Source: a virus. From it: a stretch of 29,854 bases of DNA. Made by a program: the position numbers and the translations under genes. Location: the IMG/VR virus record IMGVR_UViG_3300036814_000330, positions 1 to 29,854 of that record; one strand, 5' to 3'. Of the stretch, positions 8,469-15,752 are shown piece by piece. Each line of letters begins with the position of its first letter. The first letter of the stretch is position 1. The notes under the pieces were generated by a model. The model had not been told where the DNA came from, searched no databases, and saw only the letters and a list, made by a program, of their open reading frames with translations.

Positions 8469-8920
8469 GCGAGTGTCACTGTCTCAAACTCGATTATGTT
8501 TAGGGGTATCTTCTGAACTAGGTAACGCCACCGCCCTTGTGTGAACGTCTCTGGGCTTGGAGTGCTGTCAGCATCCGTTTCGATCAGCCCTACTGTTTGA
8601 TCGAGGTTTGGCCACTTATCTAAGTGGTCGAGAACCGTCTGAGTAATAGTGTTTAGCTGCTGCCGAGTGGTGTACAGATCCTTCTCATACATCACGAAAA
8701 TTTCGATGTTCACAAGCCTGTCAGACCGCTTCTGATACACGCCGTTGGCGGGGATATCTTGCATGGATCGATTGCTCGTATCGCCGCGCGAAAGAACTAC
8801 GTGATATTGCTTCCCGACCGACAGCGGGCGGTAGTCGTTTTCGTGCGAGTTCCCGGTGTCGAACTCGGTAAGCTTTCGCAGTACCGCTAACGCTGCCGTT
8901 TGAATCGTTGCGTAGGTCAT
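8465..8920 (-). CDS. Tail terminator/connector-like protein, copy 1
   Basis: 151 residues from an ATG at 8920, overlapping the previous stop by ATGA. It is the upstream member of an adjacent duplicated pair (see the gene at 7935). The shared core spans an N-terminal helix, a DYRPLSVGKQYHVVLSRG segment, a central strand, and a HLDKWPNLDQTVGLIETD segment before a final strand (KIPLNIIEFETVTL). Proteins of this shape at this place cap the tail tube or complete the neck. The two copies are well diverged, so they may form a mixed ring or have separate tasks. Confidence 0.72.
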   Translation of the reverse strand: MTYATIQTAALAVLRKLTEFDTGNSHENDYRPLSVGKQYHVVLSRGDTSNRSMQDIPANGVYQKRSDRLVNIEIFVMYEKDLYTTRQQLNTITQTVLDHLDKWPNLDQTVGLIETDADSTPSPETFTQGRWRYLVQKIPLNIIEFETVTLA

Positions 8921-9441
8921 TGGGAGGAGTCGGTAAGCGAGAGTCGTCCCGGATACCCGTCCATGTTCCTGTCGAATAGTGGGTTCTTGAGGTCGCCTGT
9001 TTCCCTGTCTCGAGCAGACCCCACGATAAAGTTCGCCGTGACTTTCGTTGTCCTCGTCGACTTGAGCTTCCCGGCTTCCACACGGTCGAGGAACTTCTTT
9101 AGCTCCGAGGCGAATCCAGAGATTCGGTTCCTGGTCGGCTCCGGGGCTTCAGGATCCCACGCCTCCGACGGAAACGTGTTCATCACCTTGACCGCTGCAC
9201 CTGCGGAGTTCGCCGTCTTGGCCGTGGCGAAAGCGAAGGCATCGTCGCCGACGACTATCTTAGCCACGTACCCCGAGGACTCGAGCGAGGCGTTTATCTC
9301 CGCTGCGGTATCGTCGATCATCTGCTCGGCTTGCGCCAGCGTCGGGCGAGTCGTAGTAGTAAATACGGCCCCCACAAGAAGATCGGAGATCCGGCGCTCA
9401 AGATCTGTAATTGCACAGTATGAATTTGCGTCGAGTGCCAC
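8917..9441 (-). CDS. Head-tail connector (gp6-like)
   Basis: 174 residues from a GTG at 9441 with AGGA at 6-base spacing. The start (MALDANSYCAITDLERRISD) and the helical segment RPTLAQAEQMIDDTAAEINA are typical of the small helical connector proteins that bind under the portal and add a ring to the neck. The rest is rich in short helices (FASELKKFLDRVEAG) with a disordered, charged tail. It follows the capsid region and leads straight into the duplicated neck genes through an ATGA overlap, which supports the call. Confidence 0.7.
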   Translation of the reverse strand: MALDANSYCAITDLERRISDLLVGAVFTTTTRPTLAQAEQMIDDTAAEINASLESSGYVAKIVVGDDAFAFATAKTANSAGAAVKVMNTFPSEAWDPEAPEPTRNRISGFASELKKFLDRVEAGKLKSTRTTKVTANFIVGSARDRETGDLKNPLFDRNMDGYPGRLSLTDSSQ

Positions 9442-9449
9442 GGTGAATC

Positions 9450-9836
9450 CTATTCGTAGTAAACAGTGATCGTGCCATTTTTAGCCGACCCGGAGTTTAT
9501 GACTTTTGCCTTGAACGTTCCGACAAACGCCACAGGGAAATACGTCCCGAGAACCGGGACGACTGCCTCGGTCGTCGTCGTGTGGCGGTTGGCGAGCGTA
9601 CCCGCTGCGATATCCTCCGCCGTTAGATCGTCCTCGAGCGTTACGTCGTAGTTCGACGTCGGCGCTGCTGCTCCCGGATCAGTCGTGATCTTCCGGATAA
9701 CTCCGTTGAACGGGATCGAAGCCGACGTTGCTACGCCGTCCGTGTGTCCCAGCCACGTAATGATTAGCTTCCCGAGCGTTCCGCCCTTCGCTCGTTTGTT
9801 GGGCTTCTGGTCAGTGAATGTGACTACCGCTGCCAT
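9450..9836 (-). CDS. Putative virion protein, all-beta
   Basis: 128 residues from an ATG at 9836 with AGGAG at 5-base spacing. The pattern is all-beta: LGKLIITWLGHTDGVATSAS, FNGVIRKITTDPGAAAPTSN, YDVTLEDDLTAEDIAAGTLA, then a final GTFKAKVINSGSAKNGTITV. I recognise the 'G-x-I-x-R-x-x-T-D-P-G-x-x-A-P-T-x-x-Y-D-V-T-L' pattern from environmental phage structural proteins, but no function is known to me. Its place between the glycan genes and the connector suggests a capsid-surface or neck component. Confidence 0.55.
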   Translation of the reverse strand: MAAVVTFTDQKPNKRAKGGTLGKLIITWLGHTDGVATSASIPFNGVIRKITTDPGAAAPTSNYDVTLEDDLTAEDIAAGTLANRHTTTTEAVVPVLGTYFPVAFVGTFKAKVINSGSAKNGTITVYYE

Positions 9837-9844
9837 GAGATCTC

Positions 9845-10588
9845 CTAATCCGGGTCAGCCCCGGTGTACGCAAGTGCGCTGCTAGCCCGTCGTTGATTTA
9901 GTAGTAACTCGGCGACCTTGAAATCGAACGGAGTGTCGATATCAATCGCGAGCTCGTCCGGAACCAGATAACCGTAAGTATCCTCTGAATAATTCCCACC
10001 GACAAGTTTTGGGTTCTCGTCTCGGAAATCCGCAAAAGATCCCCAGATGAGATTTCCAGCCGGGACATATACACGAGGGAGAGCGTTCGATTCCTCCCCT
10101 GCTCCAAATTCAGTAAACCGCCGAAGCCCTCGAGTCGGATCGTCGTTATCGAGCGGAACAGCCATGTGGTGAGGGTGATCGGCGAGCTTGAGCATTACGA
10201 GCTTGCTCGGCCTCTCACGCTCGTAGACTTCCGCCGTCGCCTGAACTAGCTCCGCCGTGGTCGTTGGAACGCAGGCCGTAAGTAAACAGACCGCCGTGTC
10301 GCCCCGGTAATACCTGTTCATCTTCTGAACAACATCGACGGCTGGATCGTCGGCGCTTACCTCGTCGCCGGAGAGCTCCGCAGAACGCTTCCACACCCGC
10401 ACACCTACGGGCGCAAGGTCGAGGATCTCGTCGTCCTCTGACGTCAGAATGATCTCATCGAAAACGCCCGACTCAAGCGCAGCAAGCATCACCCAGAGAA
10501 CGACCGGCTTCCCGGCGATCATGCGTTTATTTTTGCCCGGCACTCGCTTCGAGTTACCCCGGGCTGGAATGATTGCGATTGAGCGCAT
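9845..10588 (-). CDS. CMP-nonulosonate (sialic/pseudaminic acid) cytidylyltransferase
   Basis: 247 residues from an ATG at 10588. It has the signature of the NeuA/PseF/KdsB nucleotidyltransferase family: AIIPARGNSKRVPGKN at 5-20 (CTP-binding loop), GKPVVLWVMLAALESGVFDE, ILTSEDDEI at 48-56, RSAELSGDEVSADDPAV, and AIDIDTPFDFKVAELLL at 214-230 (the metal-binding IDTP-x-D region). The CLLTACVPTT stretch replaces the QPTSPLR of classical NeuA and, with PAGNLIWGSFADF, looks closer to pseudaminic-acid enzymes (PseF). The reaction joins CTP and a nine-carbon sugar to give a CMP-sugar donor. Finding it inside the head operon beside a Rossmann protein of the MptE/GT42 type suggests glycan decoration of the virion or host surface. 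The exact sugar is open. Confidence 0.85.
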   Translation of the reverse strand: MRSIAIIPARGNSKRVPGKNKRMIAGKPVVLWVMLAALESGVFDEIILTSEDDEILDLAPVGVRVWKRSAELSGDEVSADDPAVDVVQKMNRYYRGDTAVCLLTACVPTTTAELVQATAEVYERERPSKLVMLKLADHPHHMAVPLDNDDPTRGLRRFTEFGAGEESNALPRVYVPAGNLIWGSFADFRDENPKLVGGNYSEDTYGYLVPDELAIDIDTPFDFKVAELLLNQRRASSALAYTGADPD

Positions 10589-10590
10589 CG

Positions 10591-11037
10591 CTAAGAGGCG
10601 ACGGGCTTGGCTGTGTCGTCGGATACTTCCTCTACGGGATCCGACGACGCAGGTGAGCCAGCGGTTAGATCTACCGGCTCTGACTCGACGACCTTCGCTG
10701 TGCTGAGCCTCTCGATCAGGCTGCCGTGAGTCCCCTTAGTGTGCTTATCCAGATTCGATTGCGTGGCGTAATCCTTACCACAGCCCTCGACCTCACAGGC
10801 GAAGCGTGATGGCTCCGGTTCTGGAACGTCGGACTCGTGGAGGAATTCTGCCGGGACGTCCTCAAGAGCGACCTCGACGATGTGCTTCGAGTATTTACTC
10901 AGAAGCCCAGCGGATATCCCGGCAGTAAATGACTGGGGGTCGTCAGTGATGTCAACGTAATAAGGAGCCTCGTTGATCGGCTCGACTCGAACATGGAACG
11001 GACCGAGGTTATCCTCGTGCTTTTTCAAATAGATCAT
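10591..11037 (-). CDS. C2H2 zinc-finger protein in virion operon
   Basis: 148 residues from an ATG at 11037 (ATGA overlap with the Rossmann gene). Residues 1-65 look like a small folded domain (IYLKKHEDNLGPFHVRVEP, then PYYVDITDDPQSFTAG). Residues 79-104 hold a complete classical C2H2 finger: C81-x4-C86, Y90, L96, H99-x4-H104, with the canonical spacing C-x3-Y-x5-L-x2-H. The C-terminal third is acidic and proline/serine-rich, likely disordered. C2H2 fingers are common in eukaryotes and rare in phages. It could bind DNA, but it could equally be a structural zinc knuckle in a virion protein. The N-terminal family is unknown to me. Confidence 0.68.
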   Translation of the reverse strand: MIYLKKHEDNLGPFHVRVEPINEAPYYVDITDDPQSFTAGISAGLLSKYSKHIVEVALEDVPAEFLHESDVPEPEPSRFACEVEGCGKDYATQSNLDKHTKGTHGSLIERLSTAKVVESEPVDLTAGSPASSDPVEEVSDDTAKPVAS

Positions 11038-11957
11038 AACGTTACTAACTCCGATTTCGGTTCTTTGATTTCTATGTCCGTCGGCATCACCATATCAGGG
11101 AGCCGAGCCTCCACAAGATCCGTGATTCCCATAGTTGATGCCCAGTGCATTGTTTCCCTAACTAGGCCGACAGTCGCTTGCATCGTAGCGTTCGCTGCCG
11201 AGACCTTATCCCGCTTCGTCGCCAGGTACTTATTCAGCGCTGCTTTCGCTGCGAGATCCGGGATCTGCATACGGCTAACGATATCGCTCGCTGTCTCGAA
11301 CGATGCGACCGCTCGGACGAGTTGACTCCACGCCCTCACGTATTCGTCCTTGTGTCCACGTAGACGCTTCTGAGCCATATCCCGGAGCCGAGTTACCTCC
11401 GGAGCTTTCCGCCCGTACAAAGGGCCGAACAGGAGCGGAGATGAATCAGGCCATTCGACCGTGATCCCCTTCGACATAGCAACGCCGATCCAGAACTCAA
11501 GACAAGATTTTTCCTCTTGGTATTCCGTCTCCATCGAAAGATCGAGGCCGAGCAAATGAATCTCGTTGTAGCCCTGATAGATAGCGTATGCGAGCATGTA
11601 CGATGGCGTAGACCTGAAATACGGCGGATGATCGTCGCCCCACAGCCACACCTTCTCAAGCGGGTATCGCTGGCTCGACGGAACCTCCGGGTGCTTATCG
11701 ATCATCATTACCGGGATCTTTGTCTCCCGGAGCCACTGGCCATGCTCGCCGGAAGCGAGCTCTGGACGTTGGCGATCCTTGTACTCGGAGTCGCTACCGT
11801 CGATCATATCCAACTCGTGAATCTGAAACCACAGATGGGCTTCGTCAATAAACGAATGGGCGTCGTTCATCCCCCAGATCTCGACGTTCGGAGGAAGCTC
11901 CGGAGCATCGAGTCTGGATGATGGTGCGAAACCGACGATTGCGACTGCTTTGTGCAT
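11034..11957 (-). CDS. MptE/GT42-like Rossmann protein, putative glycan enzyme
   Basis: The frame reaches a TTG at 11981, but I choose the ATG at 11957 (307 residues) because the nucleotide-binding strand HKAVAIVGFAPSSRLD begins there and GGGGG lies 10 bases upstream. Signs of the MptE-like (DUF115) / GT42 sialyltransferase fold are IVGFAPSS near 7-14, VEIWGMNDA at 25-33, and RSTPSYMLAYAIYQGY followed by NEIHLLGLDLS at 115-141; Campylobacter GT42 enzymes have a comparable R-x-T-S-x-x-Y-M ... GYKEIYLSGID. Then EFWIGVAMSKGITVEWP and a long helical C-terminal part (186-307) absent from GT42. The next genes include a CMP-sugar synthetase, which would make the donor. The transferase role is an inference; I could not place the GT42 catalytic histidine. 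Confidence 0.6.
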   Translation of the reverse strand: MHKAVAIVGFAPSSRLDAPELPPNVEIWGMNDAHSFIDEAHLWFQIHELDMIDGSDSEYKDRQRPELASGEHGQWLRETKIPVMMIDKHPEVPSSQRYPLEKVWLWGDDHPPYFRSTPSYMLAYAIYQGYNEIHLLGLDLSMETEYQEEKSCLEFWIGVAMSKGITVEWPDSSPLLFGPLYGRKAPEVTRLRDMAQKRLRGHKDEYVRAWSQLVRAVASFETASDIVSRMQIPDLAAKAALNKYLATKRDKVSAANATMQATVGLVRETMHWASTMGITDLVEARLPDMVMPTDIEIKEPKSELVTL

Positions 11958-11986
11958 GATGAATTGACCCCCGTCAATCAAACTAA

Positions 11987-12475
11987 TTACGCTGCGTGAG
12001 TTATCACAGCAGAGATTGCGAGCGTTCCGTTCGGCAGTACGACAACTAGGTACGCTGTGAACGCTCCAGCATCAGTAATGTTGATATCAACGTCACCGTC
12101 CGCTTCAGAGATCATCAAGCCTGACAGGTTCGCTACCTGCTCGATCAATGAGCCATCCGTTCCGATAGCTACACCGCCATCGTGAGCGGTCGCCATAGCA
12201 TCAAGCCCTGCAGCGTCAGTGGCGAAATACCACGGGAGCGCAACCGGCGTAGCCATAGCTGTTCCCGCTGCGTCGTTGAACTGAACGGTGACGTTGATTA
12301 CGTTGGTTGATTCCGCACCGACAACCATGACCGCCGCTGCGACCTGGTTGTCGAGGAGGTTTATCTCCGCCGGAGTCGCCGTTACTTCGACGGCACTCGT
12401 GCCGAGTTTCAGCGTGTCAGCTTCCAACACCTGAAACGAGGTAGTTCCTCGATGTCGATCTACGGGCTTTGCCAT
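11987..12475 (-). CDS. Head decoration / fibre-like virion protein
   Basis: 162 residues from an ATG at 12475. The N-terminus holds VTATPAEINLLDNQ, a segment repeated in many phage head fibres and decoration proteins (T-A-x-E-L/I-N-x-L-D). The C-terminal beta domain (VINVTVQFNDAAGTAMATPV, then LPWYFATDAAGLD and a final TAYLVVVLPNGTLAISAVIT) is widespread in phage proteins encoded beside the major capsid gene. The likely role is an exposed ornament on the capsid. No membrane or signal segment is seen. Confidence 0.65.
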   Translation of the reverse strand: MAKPVDRHRGTTSFQVLEADTLKLGTSAVEVTATPAEINLLDNQVAAAVMVVGAESTNVINVTVQFNDAAGTAMATPVALPWYFATDAAGLDAMATAHDGGVAIGTDGSLIEQVANLSGLMISEADGDVDINITDAGAFTAYLVVVLPNGTLAISAVITHAA

Positions 12476-12493
12476 TGTGATTTCCTCTAGTAG

Positions 12494-12880
12494 CTACGCC
12501 CGGACCATCTGCTTCGGTGGTGCGAGGAGCCGTTTATATTTTTCGTCCTTGAGGAGTTCTTCCATCGGCGTTTGACCGGAATAATAGACCGCTTTATTAC
12601 GGGCTAAAATCGCAGCCTTGCGAGGATGGTTCTCCTCAACGATCCAAAGATCCCCGCCATAAAATTCGGGGTTGCAAGAGCGCTCATCCCAGCACCCTTG
12701 CGATTTCATCCAGTCGGCAGCGTCGCGGGGATAGCTGGCCTTCGCTGCTTTCGCAGCATTGCTAGTCCCTCGAGGTTCTTCAAGAACCTTGAAGGTCTGA
12801 CCATGACTCCCAGCTCTGGGAGCGAATTGCCAGCCATCCCACACGAAGCGCCTATTTACTCTGTAGACCTCAAAACCCAT
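12494..12880 (-). CDS. Conserved phage hypothetical protein near capsid gene
   Basis: 128 residues, ATG at 12880. It begins MGFEVYRVNRRFVWDGWQFA, then shows a central charged helix region (NAAKAAKASYPRDAADWMKS), a WDERSCNPEFYGGDLWIVEE segment and a basic C-terminus (DEKYKRLLAPPKQMVRA). Tryptophan-rich N-terminus and basic tail suggest a small nucleic-acid or capsid-associated protein. I recognise no family. It sits between the major capsid gene and the decoration-like gene with 18-29 base gaps, so it is co-transcribed with them. Confidence 0.6.
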   Translation of the reverse strand: MGFEVYRVNRRFVWDGWQFAPRAGSHGQTFKVLEEPRGTSNAAKAAKASYPRDAADWMKSQGCWDERSCNPEFYGGDLWIVEENHPRKAAILARNKAVYYSGQTPMEELLKDEKYKRLLAPPKQMVRA

Positions 12881-12909
12881 ATCAAGCGTTCCCTATTCGA
12901 CTTGTTTGT

Positions 12910-13878
12910 TTAGGCTGCGGTATCTAAGAACAGGTAGCCGGAAGCCGACGACGTGACCTTCGGAATAGCGTGAGTCAAAACTCGGCTAATCTCGGATCTC
13001 GTCTGTTCTTCACGGTACTGTTGAACCGCCCACGGAATGTTGCCAACTTCGTCCCACATAAACATGTAGGCCGCAGCTGCAGTCTCAAGAGCCGGAGCAT
13101 CGATCGCCGGAATGAGCAGACACGAGTCCGTCCACACGTTGGCGCCGACGTATGTCTGACCCTCTTTAGCCGTGTTCTTTGACGTCCGACCAACCACGAT
13201 TTCCTTGACCCCAAGAGCAGCAGCTACTAGCTCCTCGGTCATAATCCCGGCCTGAGTGTGCTTGTACTTATCAGTGATAAGCGGGTGCTCTTTCAGGTCG
13301 TTCCAGGTATCGATTCCCATGATGGCTCGGTCAGGCTCAACGCCGGTGTCTTGTCGCACCGTTCCTTTTGCCGTATCGAAGTCACCGATTGGATCGGAGT
13401 TCGCAAAGTCGCTCCACTGGCTTGTGCCTGAGAGCGTGTTATCCGTCCCCCATTTCGAGGCGACGAAAAGCCCTGCTGCGGTCAGCAGTTCCAACTCCAT
13501 CTCGATAAGGTTCGTCAGGAATTTTACGTCCTGCTCGATAAGCGATTCTGGAGTCTGCGAGCTCGCGGCCACAGGGTCGCTCGTCGGAGTCTCGAAACCG
13601 TATTCATCCGTGTCGAACGTTGCGGTTGCTACACCGTGGTCGACTCGTTTGTAGGTTCCTGCTGGCGATCGCTTTGCGCCACCAGCTTGTTCAAATGCAC
13701 GGAACCAGTAGTCCTTCGTCCAAATGAAATATGTGCCGGACTTCTCATCCGACGGCACGACAGGTGCTACAAGATCCCAAATAAATTGGGGGTTCTTGTA
13801 TCCGATGCTCATGTTAGTGAGAATCGGATTTACCGGACGGACGTCGTTCTGAGTCGGCAATGCGTATTTACGTTGCAT
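12910..13878 (-). CDS. Major capsid protein
   Basis: 322 residues from an ATG at 13878 with a strong ribosome site (AAGGA, 4 bases upstream). HK97-fold features are the N-arm QNDVRPVNPILTNMSIGYKN, the E-loop region SGTYFIWTKDYWFRAFEQAG, a spine helix (EQDVKFLTNLIEMELELLTA), the P-domain NLKEHPLITDKYKH in the form NDLKEHPLITDKYKH, and an A-domain ending VQQYREEQTRSEISRVLTHA with IPKVTSSASGYLF at the C-terminus. This C-terminal pattern is typical of major capsid proteins that carry no separate N-terminal scaffold domain, in agreement with a protease/scaffold gene upstream. Order protease-scaffold, decoration, capsid is standard. Confidence 0.9.
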   Translation of the reverse strand: MQRKYALPTQNDVRPVNPILTNMSIGYKNPQFIWDLVAPVVPSDEKSGTYFIWTKDYWFRAFEQAGGAKRSPAGTYKRVDHGVATATFDTDEYGFETPTSDPVAASSQTPESLIEQDVKFLTNLIEMELELLTAAGLFVASKWGTDNTLSGTSQWSDFANSDPIGDFDTAKGTVRQDTGVEPDRAIMGIDTWNDLKEHPLITDKYKHTQAGIMTEELVAAALGVKEIVVGRTSKNTAKEGQTYVGANVWTDSCLLIPAIDAPALETAAAAYMFMWDEVGNIPWAVQQYREEQTRSEISRVLTHAIPKVTSSASGYLFLDTAA

Positions 13879-13967
13879 GACTTCCTTTTCTAAAGTCTTG
13901 AATCGGGACTATTTGACCACAGGTTTAATGGGTCGAACGTCTTTCATCGTTGGCTTTGACAATCCGG

Positions 13968-14384
13968 TTACTCGGTGTCGTGTGGTAACGGAGTGATGAA
14001 GTTTACGGCGATATCGATGATATCTCCGTCGGCTCCAGCGGCAAGTGCTCGACCAATGACGGCACGATCAGCAGACGCTTTATCCGCTTCGAGTGCGCCA
14101 GAGATCACTTCTCCGTCGTTGTTGAGAACTAGGTAAGCGCCCTGTGCAACTGTTCCGCCACATTCGGCTCGGCAGATACCAACCATGACAACTTCCGCTG
14201 CCTTGCCTGCTGCATTAGGGTCGTTTTGCAGAATACCAATACCAGCCTGAGCGAACGCTGCTGCGTTCGAGTCGGTGATCTTGGCAACAGATCGGTCGCC
14301 CGTTAGGTAGACCCCTGCGTACTGCTCGGCGGACAGATCCGCCGCGGCTACTGCGCCCGGTAGGAGGATTTGCTGATCGCTCAT
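13968..14384 (-). CDS. Capsid decoration protein (DUF2190-like)
   Basis: 138 residues from an ATG at 14384 overlapping the protease stop (ATGA). The sequence shows the small beta-tulip style pattern of these proteins: SAEQYAGVYLTGDRSVAKIT, AAFAQAGIGILQNDPNAAGK, EVVMVGICRAECGGTVAQGA, YLVLNNDGEVISG, ADRAVIGRALAAGADGDIID, and a last strand IAVNFITPLP. Glycines at strand turns and 'G.a...a..G..i.v' repeats match DUF2190/gpD-like stabilising proteins that trimerise on the capsid surface. Its place just before the capsid gene fits. Confidence 0.75.
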   Translation of the reverse strand: MSDQQILLPGAVAAADLSAEQYAGVYLTGDRSVAKITDSNAAAFAQAGIGILQNDPNAAGKAAEVVMVGICRAECGGTVAQGAYLVLNNDGEVISGALEADKASADRAVIGRALAAGADGDIIDIAVNFITPLPHDTE

Positions 14385-15163
14385 TCTGTACCTCCGGACT
14401 TCACCTGACGAACGGAGTTCATGTGGCGCAGGTTTACGAACCTGGCAGCCTCACGCTCTGTTACGTCGGGATTTTCTTTGCGGTACTCGAGAGCTTCTGC
14501 CTCGAGATCCGAAACGGGTTCGCCTTCGCCGTCGCCGTCGTCCGACCCAATGGCCTTGAACGTACCGGACTCAACTGCGAATTTGGAAACTTGTTTCCAG
14601 CTACTCAACACAGTCTCGGCAGTTTCCTTGCCGGCTGTCTTTTCGAGGTCGGCGAGTTGAGTCGCAAGCTCCTCGGGAGTGCCTTCCATACCAACGAGCT
14701 TCTCTGTCTCGATACGGTAGCTAGCTTCGGTCGTTCCGGCTGTCAGGGCATCTACCTTTTCAGATAGTTCCTTCGTGGCCTTCGTGACCTGGGTTGCTAC
14801 CGCTGAGTTAAAATCAGCGTCAGACTTGAACTTGGATTTCGATTCCGACATGCGGGTGATCCTTCCGACGAGTGCTTTGGCTGCCATTGCTGGCTCCGCT
14901 GCAATATCATCTTCGACGATCTCGTCGCCATCTTCGGCTGCGCTAGAGGTTAGGTCGATGGCCTGTTGCAGTAAAGCAACAATATCATCGAGCACACCGG
15001 AGCGATCCTGTAGTTCACGGATCGCATCTTTCACAGCGCCTTTGTCGGCACCTTCTCCGAGCTTCAGTCCAGCTTCATCCAATTCCGAGAATGAGAGAGA
15101 TTCGTCAGCAGATTTGAATCGGTCGAGGATTTTATCCAATGCACCTTTGTCTGCGTCGCTCAT
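14381..15163 (-). CDS. Nested scaffold protein from internal start
   Basis: Within the protease frame, an ATG at 15163 (codon 184, MSDADKGALDKILDRFKS) follows AAGAAGGTGAAG, a near-ideal ribosome site with AAGG 5 bases before the ATG. It would give a 260-residue protein that is wholly the acidic, helical scaffold part. This copies the Mu I/Z and lambda C/Nu3 layouts, in which the scaffold is made separately in excess from the same frame. The site is seen in the sequence; use in vivo is inferred. Confidence 0.62.
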   Translation of the reverse strand: MSDADKGALDKILDRFKSADESLSFSELDEAGLKLGEGADKGAVKDAIRELQDRSGVLDDIVALLQQAIDLTSSAAEDGDEIVEDDIAAEPAMAAKALVGRITRMSESKSKFKSDADFNSAVATQVTKATKELSEKVDALTAGTTEASYRIETEKLVGMEGTPEELATQLADLEKTAGKETAETVLSSWKQVSKFAVESGTFKAIGSDDGDGEGEPVSDLEAEALEYRKENPDVTEREAARFVNLRHMNSVRQVKSGGTE

Positions 15164-15712
15164 CTTCACCTTCTTAGGGATCTTCTGGCTAAACGAACGG
15201 GTAGCAACTGCTTCCCGTTTTCGAGCGACATAAGCCTCGGAGATACCTGCAAGGTCCTCCACAGCCGGCCGCTCCGCTCCGAGCATAGCGAGCCCGTCGA
15301 GAATCCATCGATCCTCGTCGTCCGCTGACAACTCGCAGCTTACGTCTCTGAAATATCCGTCAGCGAATAGCTGTGCCATCGCATCAGGGACTTTCAGATC
15401 TGCAACAAGTTTATTGCCCTCCGGGTAGATCTTTATGACCTGACCCAGAGAAGCTACCCCGTCAAGACCCTCGTTCTCGCCGTTCAAAACGGCTGGAGGC
15501 AATCCCAATTCAGAAGCTACCTTCTGTTGGAATTCGTCGCTAGTGTGACCTAGCTTGACAGGTACGAACTCGGGAACGCCGAAAGCGCCGACCATGTAAT
15601 TCACATCGTCGGCGGTAAATTCGTTCGTCATTCCCTGCGAGTCGGTATGAGTACCGATTGAAAAGATTTCCAGTCCTATGACTGTTTTGTCGAATTTAGA
15701 CATCGTGACCAT
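14381..15712 (-). CDS. Prohead protease-scaffold (Mu I-like)
   Basis: 443 residues from an ATG at 15712. Residues 1-170 resemble the Mu gpI-like protease: KTVIGLEIFSIGTHTDSQGM, FVPVKLGHTSDEFQQ (histidine in a GH pair), LGQVIKIYPEGNKLVADLKV, and YFRDVSCELSADDEDRWILD followed by AMLGAERPAVEDL, the region where the catalytic serine is normally found. Residues 184-443 are helical and acidic, with coiled coils, like a scaffold (DADKGALDKILDRFKSADES; VTKATKELSEKVDALTAG). It cuts the scaffold and itself during head maturation. A nested scaffold start lies at codon 184. A 12-bp hairpin precedes the gene. Histidine and serine roles are by family analogy. Confidence 0.82.
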   Translation of the reverse strand: MVTMSKFDKTVIGLEIFSIGTHTDSQGMTNEFTADDVNYMVGAFGVPEFVPVKLGHTSDEFQQKVASELGLPPAVLNGENEGLDGVASLGQVIKIYPEGNKLVADLKVPDAMAQLFADGYFRDVSCELSADDEDRWILDGLAMLGAERPAVEDLAGISEAYVARKREAVATRSFSQKIPKKVKMSDADKGALDKILDRFKSADESLSFSELDEAGLKLGEGADKGAVKDAIRELQDRSGVLDDIVALLQQAIDLTSSAAEDGDEIVEDDIAAEPAMAAKALVGRITRMSESKSKFKSDADFNSAVATQVTKATKELSEKVDALTAGTTEASYRIETEKLVGMEGTPEELATQLADLEKTAGKETAETVLSSWKQVSKFAVESGTFKAIGSDDGDGEGEPVSDLEAEALEYRKENPDVTEREAARFVNLRHMNSVRQVKSGGTE

Positions 15713-15752
15713 TCTTTATGTTTAGGGTGCTCTGTGTCAAATCGAAATCGCA

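Noticed and set aside
8900-9469. 189-residue plus-strand frame opposite the connector gene
   Set aside because: It mirrors the minus-strand connector gene, which has a good ribosome site and coupling; all other genes are on the minus strand.
13879-13967. 12-residue frame MKDVRPIKPVVK in the gap before the capsid gene
   Set aside because: It may be a leader peptide, but it is too short to support and no ribosome site is clear. The gap otherwise holds only the capsid ribosome site.
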